Part shown: positions 31,952 through 37,734 of the stretch, one piece after another
How the letters are laid out: every line of letters begins with the position of its first letter
Numbering within the stretch: position 1 is the stretch's first letter
Assembly (NCBI GenBank): GCA_015520045.1
Contig: WAQW01000008.1
Location: forward strand, 1-37,734
DNA length: 37,734 nucleotides
Origin: Thermoplasmata archaeon
Lineage (GTDB): Archaea > Thermoplasmatota > Thermoplasmata > Thermoplasmatales > Thermoplasmataceae
Reading direction: 5' to 3'
Notes under the pieces: model-generated
Seen by the model: only the letters and a program-made list of their open reading frames with translations
What the model was told of the DNA's origin: nothing
The model's database searches: none
Translations under genes and position numbers: made by a program

Positions 31952-33832
31952 TCAACTCATCCCCCTTTTCCCTGAGCTATTTGTATGGATACATGAGGGA
32001 TAATTGTGTGGTAAAGCCACCTCATTTATATGGATCAGAAGTGCTAATGGTTGAAGAGAGTTATTCAGGTAGACCCTTATGGTGAGCTTGCTAAAGAATT
32101 CATTCACATGGATGAAAATGGTACCGTTCACAGGGGTGGCCGTGTAAATGGTTTCGCCTGTAGACTTATCAGTTATGCTTATGTGGAGCAAGGAAGAATT
32201 GAAAACTCCACCCTGGAGGTCTGTCAGGCTGATTTCGTAGATGCCCGGTACCGCAAAGGGAATATTGCCAGTATACGGTGCTGATTGGTTAATTCTGAAA
32301 TTGGATCTTTTGGCACTTATTACCATTTTAAGAGGAACAAATTCTGAACCCGATATGATGGTGTTTTTGGTAATAACTGTTATGCCAGAGAGCTCTCTGG
32401 ATATATGGTAGTTCCCGGTGCCAAGAAAATAATTGGCAGAATTGACCATGGTTTCATTCACTTTATGATAGGGGGCCGAATAGCTGCTGTAGTAACTTGA
32501 GTAAGGATCAACGATGATGTAATCCGGCTCAAAACCTGGCTGCATAAAGTCTGGTAGCTGCCACGAGTACCTATATGTAAACTGGGGCATGTTGTTCTGA
32601 ATCAAAACAGAGCTCCCCACAGGTATGGAGTTCACGATCTGCCACAGATATGCATCATAGCTGGTGAATTCAGTATCCCTTACGGCATTGTACTGATAGG
32701 GATTTCCGGAGATATATTTGCCGTACGATGAGTGATAGATATTACCAGTATAGAGGTTTCCTATTGGCGTAAAGAACGAGAACAGAATGATATTCAGGAC
32801 GATAAGCGTTGTGGCAAATGAGTTGCGTATCTTTTTTTTTGAGCGGGAATTCCTCATTAAGCTTATGACTCTGCCGAGCCCCTTCACAGCGGAAACAAAC
32901 AGTATTGGGCTTATCAGCGCCGGATACTGGAAGAACATTGTGGAGATATAAGGTTGGTATGAATTAACAAAGACCAGAGCGAAGAATGGTATGCCGACAA
33001 GCACGAAATCGGCACCAGCAAGAGGAAGGAACAGGAAGGGAAGAAGCATGGCGATCAGGTAGTGAAATTTTTCAAGGAGGGTAACGTTGTAGAGTAGGCT
33101 GAAGCTTGAACCTTTCATAAAGAGGTACTGCGTATCATAGGAGGTTCCGAAGATCAGGGAAACGAGGACCAAAACTGCGAGAGAGACTGTTATCATCACA
33201 GCGCCATAGTATCTTCTGCTGGTGGAGAGCCCCTCTTTTTTTAGGAAGATGTAACCGGTCAGGAAGATGAATATCAGAGGTGCGAGATAATCTGTGATGA
33301 TGCCCATTATGCCGAAGAATATTGACGTCCCTGTCTTCCCCCGGAGAAACTCACTGTATGATAGAAGAAAGAAGGTGGGAAATATAGACATGAAATGAAA
33401 ATCGAACCAGTAGACACCACCAAGGGGGTAATAGAGTAGGTAAGAGGAGGCTATTGCGAGAGAAACCCATCCATTCGTAACATATCGTCTGGCAATACCG
33501 TAAGCGGGAAAGATACCCAGCGATAACCATGATGCCTGCAAAACAAGGAGCAAGGGTTGATAGGGAAAGAGATAATAGATGTACGCCAGGGGAATGGCAA
33601 TGAGCTTGTTCCACGGGATGGCCACAGGATCTGACTGTAACCACCAGACAGCATTATGCCCCAATCCATAAAGAAATGATGAAGCCAACCCCAGATCGAA
33701 GACATCTGCATGAAAAGAGAAGTATCGCATCAGTGAGACGTACGCCCAGATCGTCGAGAAAGAAAGGTAGATTATGACAAGATAGGGAAACTGATAGCTT
33801 TTTTTGCGGATTGGAACAGACCCTCTGAGCAC
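31952..33832 (-). CDS. DUF2079 membrane protein with a glycosylation-rich exterior tail
   Basis: The 626 residues start with a DUF2079 region: after helix 1 the exterior loop FHADVFDLGLASSFLYG (Asp pair typical of GT-C loop 1), then NKLIAIPLAYIYYLFPYQPLLLVLQ, followed by about 8 more helices to about residue 350. The last about 250 residues form an exterior beta-rich domain with N-x-S/T sequons (NETM, NQSA, NSSL, NGTI, NNSL, NSSG). The start is a GTG at 33832 with a TATA-like GATTTAAGT 27 bases upstream, that is, a leaderless GTG start. It is the first gene of a two-gene operon with the GT-C-like protein. Its exact reaction is unknown. Confidence 0.75.
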   Translation of the reverse strand: MLRGSVPIRKKSYQFPYLVIIYLSFSTIWAYVSLMRYFSFHADVFDLGLASSFLYGLGHNAVWWLQSDPVAIPWNKLIAIPLAYIYYLFPYQPLLLVLQASWLSLGIFPAYGIARRYVTNGWVSLAIASSYLLYYPLGGVYWFDFHFMSIFPTFFLLSYSEFLRGKTGTSIFFGIMGIITDYLAPLIFIFLTGYIFLKKEGLSTSRRYYGAVMITVSLAVLVLVSLIFGTSYDTQYLFMKGSSFSLLYNVTLLEKFHYLIAMLLPFLFLPLAGADFVLVGIPFFALVFVNSYQPYISTMFFQYPALISPILFVSAVKGLGRVISLMRNSRSKKKIRNSFATTLIVLNIILFSFFTPIGNLYTGNIYHSSYGKYISGNPYQYNAVRDTEFTSYDAYLWQIVNSIPVGSSVLIQNNMPQFTYRYSWQLPDFMQPGFEPDYIIVDPYSSYYSSYSAPYHKVNETMVNSANYFLGTGNYHISRELSGITVITKNTIISGSEFVPLKMVISAKRSNFRINQSAPYTGNIPFAVPGIYEISLTDLQGGVFNSSLLHISITDKSTGETIYTATPVNGTIFIHVNEFFSKLTIRVYLNNSLQPLALLIHINEVALPHNYPSCIHTNSSGKRGMS

Positions 33833-33854
33833 GGGATGTTAACAAAACCATACA

Positions 33855-33863
33855 ACTTAAATC
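33855..33863 (-). promoter_or_regulatory. TATA-like box of the DUF2079 operon
   Basis: On the minus strand GATTTAAGT is centred 27 bases before the GTG at 33832. The short divergent space (77 bases) to the plus-strand gene at 33910 must hold both promoters. Confidence 0.45.
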
Positions 33864-33909
33864 TTTCATCGGTGAAGAAACTATTAGAACCAGGGTATGA
33901 TGGTGTGCC

Positions 33910-34386
33910 ATGTCGGAGAAAATTTCCAGAAGACTCAATCACGCCCTTCTGCGCATCATCGGAATGGATGCGGAGAGGAGAAAAAACGAGGCCCTGCCTC
34001 TGGTCACCTGTGATGATGAAGGTTTCCCCCATGCAGCTCTTTTGTCTCCATATCAGGTCGTAGCCAGTGATGAATCAACGGTCGCCACCAGTGTTCTCAA
34101 GGGCACGAGAACACACAGAAACCTCAGCCTGAGAAAGAGAGCGACTCTTATAATTCCCACGCCTCCATCTGTTTATTATATCAAGCTTAACCTGAGGAGC
34201 TCTTCGAAGATTGATATACTTGATGGGCACGATAGAACCATCTTTCTCTGGGAGATACGTGAAATCCTTATGGATCACTCTCCCGATGCTCATATTCTCT
34301 CCGGAATAGTCTTCGATGATTCTGCCGTGCGGGAATCATACAGCCTCGAGTTTTCCGCTGTGAGTTCGTTTCTGGGATCACTGTAG
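33910..34386 (+). CDS. pyridoxamine-5'-phosphate-oxidase-like split-barrel protein
   Basis: The 158 residues look like an FMN-binding split beta-barrel: EALPLVTCDDEGFPHAALLSPYQVV forms the first strands, VATSVLKGTRTHRNLSLRKRATLII is the usual strand and flavin-phosphate-binding helix segment (T-R-T-x-R-N-L), and VYYIKLNLRS continues the barrel. Such proteins bind FMN, F420 or heme; the cofactor here is not certain. It starts at the ATG at 33910 with an ACTATTA box about 25 bases upstream. Its last 9 bases overlap the convergent end of ubiX, the enzyme that makes prenylated FMN. Confidence 0.65.
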   Translation: MSEKISRRLNHALLRIIGMDAERRKNEALPLVTCDDEGFPHAALLSPYQVVASDESTVATSVLKGTRTHRNLSLRKRATLIIPTPPSVYYIKLNLRSSSKIDILDGHDRTIFLWEIREILMDHSPDAHILSGIVFDDSAVRESYSLEFSAVSSFLGSL

Positions 34387-34953
34387 ATCATTATCTCCCC
34401 ACTGTTTCAACAGATCTGATCTTAAACCTAGCAGGGACAGTATCCTCCCAACGGTCAGATCCACAAGCTCATCCATTGTTTTTTTTCCGAAGTACAGGGG
34501 AGGTAGGGGGGGCATTACTATCCCGCCAGCCAGTGTCACGCTCTCCATGTTTCTTATGTGAATGAGGTTAAGTGGTGTCTCCCTCGTGAGAAGGATGAGT
34601 CTCCTTCGCTCCTTTAGCGTTACGGATGCAGCCCGAACGATAACATTATCCTCATAACCGTTTGCAATGGATGAAAGTGTTCTCATCGAGCACGGAGCTA
34701 TGACCATTCCCGATGTGATGAATGAACCACTGCTGATTGGAGAATAAAAATCGCTCTCGTCATAAAACCGATGGGATAACTTTTTTAAATCATCCACAGA
34801 TAGTGAGAGTTCGTTCTTAAGAATATGCTCCGCCTGTTCTGAAATCACGAGATGTATCTCAACCTTTTCCATCTGCTGAAGTGCGCGGAGCAATCTGTAT
34901 CCATAGATAGCACCGGTAGCTCCTGTTATGGCAACGACAATTCTTTCTACCAT
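34378..34953 (-). CDS. ubiX: flavin prenyltransferase UbiX
   Basis: It attaches a dimethylallyl group to FMN to make prenyl-FMN, the cofactor of UbiD decarboxylases. The 191 residues match the family: VAITGATGAIYGYRLLRAL (flavin-binding first loop), the SSGSFITSGMVIAPCSMRTL block, VTLKERRRLILLTRETPLN (Arg and Glu of the prenyl-phosphate site) and MPPLPPLYFGKKTMDELVD. A TATA box 26 bases before the ATG suggests a leaderless transcript. No ubiD gene is in the window; in archaea the pair serves menaquinone or mevalonate-pathway decarboxylations. Its 3' end overlaps the split-barrel flavoprotein gene by 9 bases. Confidence 0.93.
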   Translation of the reverse strand: MVERIVVAITGATGAIYGYRLLRALQQMEKVEIHLVISEQAEHILKNELSLSVDDLKKLSHRFYDESDFYSPISSGSFITSGMVIAPCSMRTLSSIANGYEDNVIVRAASVTLKERRRLILLTRETPLNLIHIRNMESVTLAGGIVMPPLPPLYFGKKTMDELVDLTVGRILSLLGLRSDLLKQWGDNDLQ

Positions 34954-34973
34954 CTCTAATCGTATGCGGAAAG

Positions 34974-34983
34974 ATTATAATAA
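34974..34983 (-). promoter_or_regulatory. TATA box of ubiX
   Basis: On the minus strand CTTATTATAATC is centred 26 bases before the ATG at 34953; no SD is present. Confidence 0.5.
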
Positions 34984-35255
34984 GATTGATCAGTTAATCT
35001 GAGAGCCATACAGTTTTTATATTCTCCTGCATCCATAAAAGAGATATCCGCGGTCAAAAATTATTAGTGGGTTCAGGTTTTTCTGGCCATTTTACCAGTA
35101 CCTCCGATCCAGTAAACCGAATATACACTCACACTATCAAATCCCCCTTCAGTCAAATGAGGATGGTTAAGCAGAAAGATATAGGAGTAGCGATATCCTT
35201 ATTATTATTCTGCCGATCTGCTTAAATGTGAGGGACCATCGGAGGAAACGGAGAG

Positions 35256-37670
35256 ATGAGTAACGTTGATCCTGGCAGGGGTTCAAAATTCAGGATCGTT
35301 AAATTATGGTATTTCGTTTATGGCATAATACTCCTTAATTTCTCCTGGTTTATGTGGCTGATAGGCGGTTATCTCGATATAGGTGTTGTGGTCGTTATCT
35401 GGGCACTGATAGTTATAGCATTCTTTTTGATTATCTACTCCATCCACGATACTGGAAGCATCAGATTTTTTAGGGCAGTACCCTTCATCTCATTTCTACT
35501 GTCACTTTATGTCGTTATGAGTTTGCTGTCGAGAACCATATCCACATACGGTACTGATGAGATAGCCCTCAGCAGTTATGCTGCTTATTTAACTCTGCAT
35601 GGATTCAACCCATATCTGGACAGCAACATGGCAAACGTTTTTGTCTACACAGGTTTGCCTCAAAACCTGATAACGCCTCTCGCAACCGGAGGGGCGGTTC
35701 ATTATTTCATATATCCTGCCCTGTCAATCATATTGTTCATACCCTCGATTCTTCTCCATTTCCCACCATATGTGATCCCTCTGGCCTTCAACATTCTACT
35801 GTTCCTGGTGATATATTTTTACTTCAAGGGGAGGGAGATGGAAAACACAACTCCTCTTCTTGTGGTCGCCGGAGCCCTCGATGTTCAATACTCTATATCA
35901 TCCATAACGGGTGTTCCTGATGTTATGTGGGTTTTCTTTCTTGTCCTCTCCATTGTCTATGTTAACCGAGAGAGTCTTTCTGGATTATTCTTCGGGTTAT
36001 CACTTGCAGTCAAGCAGATGCCTGCTCTCATCCTTCCCTTCTATATCTACTATCTGTACCGAGAGGAAGGTTACTCATTGAAGAGGATACTTAAATTTCT
36101 TGGTTTTCTCAGCCTTTCCTTTATGATCCCAAATATTCCATTCATCATCGCCGGGCCTGGACTGTGGTTCTCCCACATGCTTCTAGCTGTAAACCAGCCC
36201 ATTCTGGGCGCCGGATTTGGCCTCTCGATCTTGTCGTTCACGGGATTAGTGTGGTTGCCCACTCCTGTCTATACGGTGTTGTTCATATCTGCATTTTTCA
36301 TTTTCATATATATTTACATTGTAAAATTTCAGAAACTCAGGTATGGTTTTTTTATCTTCCCTGTTATAATATTCATGTTCAATTACCGAACTCTCTTTAA
36401 CTATATCATATATTGGCCGTTCTTTATTCTCATCCTGATTCCCAAAATTATGAGTGGAAGGCCCACCCACTCCACCAAGGTCCGAGAAAATAGGAGGATC
36501 TCCTACAGGACGTATATGAACGCCCTCCGAGAAATTTACAGAAGAAGGAAGACATTCATCAATTTCTTCGTTCTTTCAATTTTGATCTCGGGAGCTTCTG
36601 CATCTGCTGGATATGTTTATGTCAACCATTCCAACGAGAACTCCCCTTTTGTGCTTGAAAATGTTACTGGATTTGGCGATCCCTACAGCATTCCCAATGC
36701 AATAACGTCACTAAACCTGGAGGTCAATTACACTCCACCTTACGGAGGGCCGGTTAACCTTATGGTTCATTACCGGATATTCATAAATGGCAGAATAAAC
36801 AGCATAAACGCACTCTTATGGTCCTCAGGCGAGTACCTCAGTCCCGGTGTTAATAATGTAACCATATATCCAAACACATACGCAGATTTTTTGCCCTATA
36901 AAACATCATTCGTTGTAGAGGCGTACTATGGTGATTTTGTATCGTTTGTCCGTATGCAGGCGATTTCTCCTGCCATAAGAGTGATGTTTGCTAATCCTGA
37001 AATGGCATATCCCACGAACAGCATCGTACATCCCTATCCCGGTTGGAGTTTGCAGTTTTTCCACTCTCCGGCCAGTTATAATTTATCCTATTCGCAGGGT
37101 GGACTTAACCTGCTATTGCCAAAGACGCAGGGAACTCCGGTGCAGAAGGTTAGTCTAAGTGCACCATTTAATTTCAGCTATCTTTCAAGGAGTAATCTCT
37201 CTCTAAGTTACAGCATTAAAGATAATATTAACTCCCCCCTTAATGTAAGTGGAGGTTCTCTTAAAAGTTTTAAAGGCATCATGCTAAGTTTTGATGGCGG
37301 TAACGAAAAACTCTATATCACAAGGGAAAAGATTATCGGCAACAGGATGATCTTCCTGAACAGAGCTGCAATTATTCTGATTCAGGCTAGAAGCACCATT
37401 AACTTCTCTCTGGTCAGAGAGATAGGGAAAGAGTATCACTGGGGCATGTCTGATGCTCTTTTCTCCTATCTCGTTGTTTATAATAGCTCTGCCGATTACC
37501 TGTCTGTTATGTTCGGTAACGTAACACTTTCGACAGACATGGGTATTCAAAGTGTTTTCGGCGGCCAACTCCTACACGCCTTTGAAGCTGTTATTCATGA
37601 TGGTCAATCCAGTGCAGAGTTTCTGCGCTTCAAGCTGAATTTATTCTTGCCTGGGATGAGTCGATGGTAG
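35256..37670 (+). CDS. large GT-C-like membrane protein with an exterior sequon-rich domain
   Basis: The 804 residues have two parts. Residues about 1-400 hold 10-11 transmembrane helices with an exterior loop 1 YGTDEIALSSYAAYLTLHGF (Asp-Glu), then NPYLDSN and a later HYFIYPALSI segment, as in GT-C polyprenyl-phosphate-sugar transferases (GT87-like). A basic cytoplasmic linker (about 405-430) and another helix (about 433-452) lead to about 350 exterior residues that are beta-rich and carry eleven N-x-S/T sequons. An SD GGAGG lies about 10 bases before the ATG. Its stop overlaps the start of the next gene, a GT2 glycosyltransferase, so the two are likely made together. The exact sugar and acceptor are unknown. 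Confidence 0.65.
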   Translation: MSNVDPGRGSKFRIVKLWYFVYGIILLNFSWFMWLIGGYLDIGVVVVIWALIVIAFFLIIYSIHDTGSIRFFRAVPFISFLLSLYVVMSLLSRTISTYGTDEIALSSYAAYLTLHGFNPYLDSNMANVFVYTGLPQNLITPLATGGAVHYFIYPALSIILFIPSILLHFPPYVIPLAFNILLFLVIYFYFKGREMENTTPLLVVAGALDVQYSISSITGVPDVMWVFFLVLSIVYVNRESLSGLFFGLSLAVKQMPALILPFYIYYLYREEGYSLKRILKFLGFLSLSFMIPNIPFIIAGPGLWFSHMLLAVNQPILGAGFGLSILSFTGLVWLPTPVYTVLFISAFFIFIYIYIVKFQKLRYGFFIFPVIIFMFNYRTLFNYIIYWPFFILILIPKIMSGRPTHSTKVRENRRISYRTYMNALREIYRRRKTFINFFVLSILISGASASAGYVYVNHSNENSPFVLENVTGFGDPYSIPNAITSLNLEVNYTPPYGGPVNLMVHYRIFINGRINSINALLWSSGEYLSPGVNNVTIYPNTYADFLPYKTSFVVEAYYGDFVSFVRMQAISPAIRVMFANPEMAYPTNSIVHPYPGWSLQFFHSPASYNLSYSQGGLNLLLPKTQGTPVQKVSLSAPFNFSYLSRSNLSLSYSIKDNINSPLNVSGGSLKSFKGIMLSFDGGNEKLYITREKIIGNRMIFLNRAAIILIQARSTINFSLVREIGKEYHWGMSDALFSYLVVYNSSADYLSVMFGNVTLSTDMGIQSVFGGQLLHAFEAVIHDGQSSAEFLRFKLNLFLPGMSRW

Positions 37671-37734
37671 AGCTTTCTGTAGAAATTCCAACCTACAACG
37701 AGGCCAACAACATTGGTAGGCTCATCGAGAACCT
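37664..37734 (+). CDS. family 2 glycosyltransferase, N-terminal fragment cut by the window end
   Basis: The visible 23 residues, MVELSVEIPTYNEANNIGRL and a little more, are the first strand and helix of a GT-A fold enzyme like dolichol-phosphate mannose/glucose synthase (hVhPxYNExxNI). Such enzymes load a sugar from a nucleotide onto a polyprenyl phosphate, the donor that GT-C proteins use. The ATG overlaps the stop of the GT-C-like gene by 7 bases (translational coupling). Confidence 0.8.
   Translation, partial: MVELSVEIPTYNEANNIGRLIEN

Noticed and set aside
1-37734. CRISPR array, rRNA genes, prophage or complete insertion sequence
   Set aside because: No regularly spaced repeats, rRNA blocks, phage structural genes, or paired terminal repeats with an intact transposase were seen on either strand.

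Overview
The window looks like chromosomal DNA of an acidophilic or thermophilic archaeon of the Thermoplasmata (most likely Thermoplasmatales or a close relative). The evidence is an archaeal-type LeuRS, archease, pyruvoyl-dependent arginine decarboxylase, bifunctional fructose-bisphosphate aldolase/phosphatase, a tetraether-lipid synthase homologue, an archaeal ATP-dependent DNA ligase and a Sulfolobus-type single-stranded-DNA-binding protein. Many genes have a TATA-like box 22-28 bases before the start codon and no Shine-Dalgarno (SD) site (leaderless), while genes inside operons carry SD sites. No lineage search was possible, so the assignment is inference.

Layout. 1-9.0 kb is sparsely coding: a transposase-like fragment, tRNA-Leu(TAA), glutamate decarboxylase, FBP aldolase/phosphatase, a winged-helix regulator, a DUF309 protein, a small membrane protein, and long stretches with decayed reading frames (one clear membrane-protein pseudogene at 6.2-6.7 kb). 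tRNA-Ala(GGC) closes this part. 9.2-12 kb holds an eIF2B-like protein and a polytopic NnrS-like membrane protein.

12.0-22.8 kb is a dense housekeeping block on the plus strand: tetraether synthase (Tes), archease, arginine decarboxylase, LeuRS, a class II aldolase/short-chain dehydrogenase fusion, TruA and DNA ligase, met head-on by the ssb gene. It joins lipid synthesis, tRNA processing and charging, agmatine supply and DNA repair.

22.9-26.4 kb has an MFS transporter, tRNA-Arg(GCG), a 47-residue CxxC mini-protein, a YhfC/PrsW-like intramembrane protein and a YbjQ-family protein. 26.4-30.3 kb is a complete thiamine ABC transporter operon (thiB-thiP-thiQ, minus strand) headed by a TPP riboswitch that begins almost at the predicted transcription start.

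30.3-37.7 kb is a surface-glycosylation-like region: two adjacent GT-C-type membrane proteins (one of the DUF2079 family), a split-barrel flavin/PPOX protein whose 3' end overlaps convergently with ubiX, then an 804-residue GT-C-like membrane protein with a sequon-rich exterior domain, translationally linked to a family 2 glycosyltransferase that runs off the window end.
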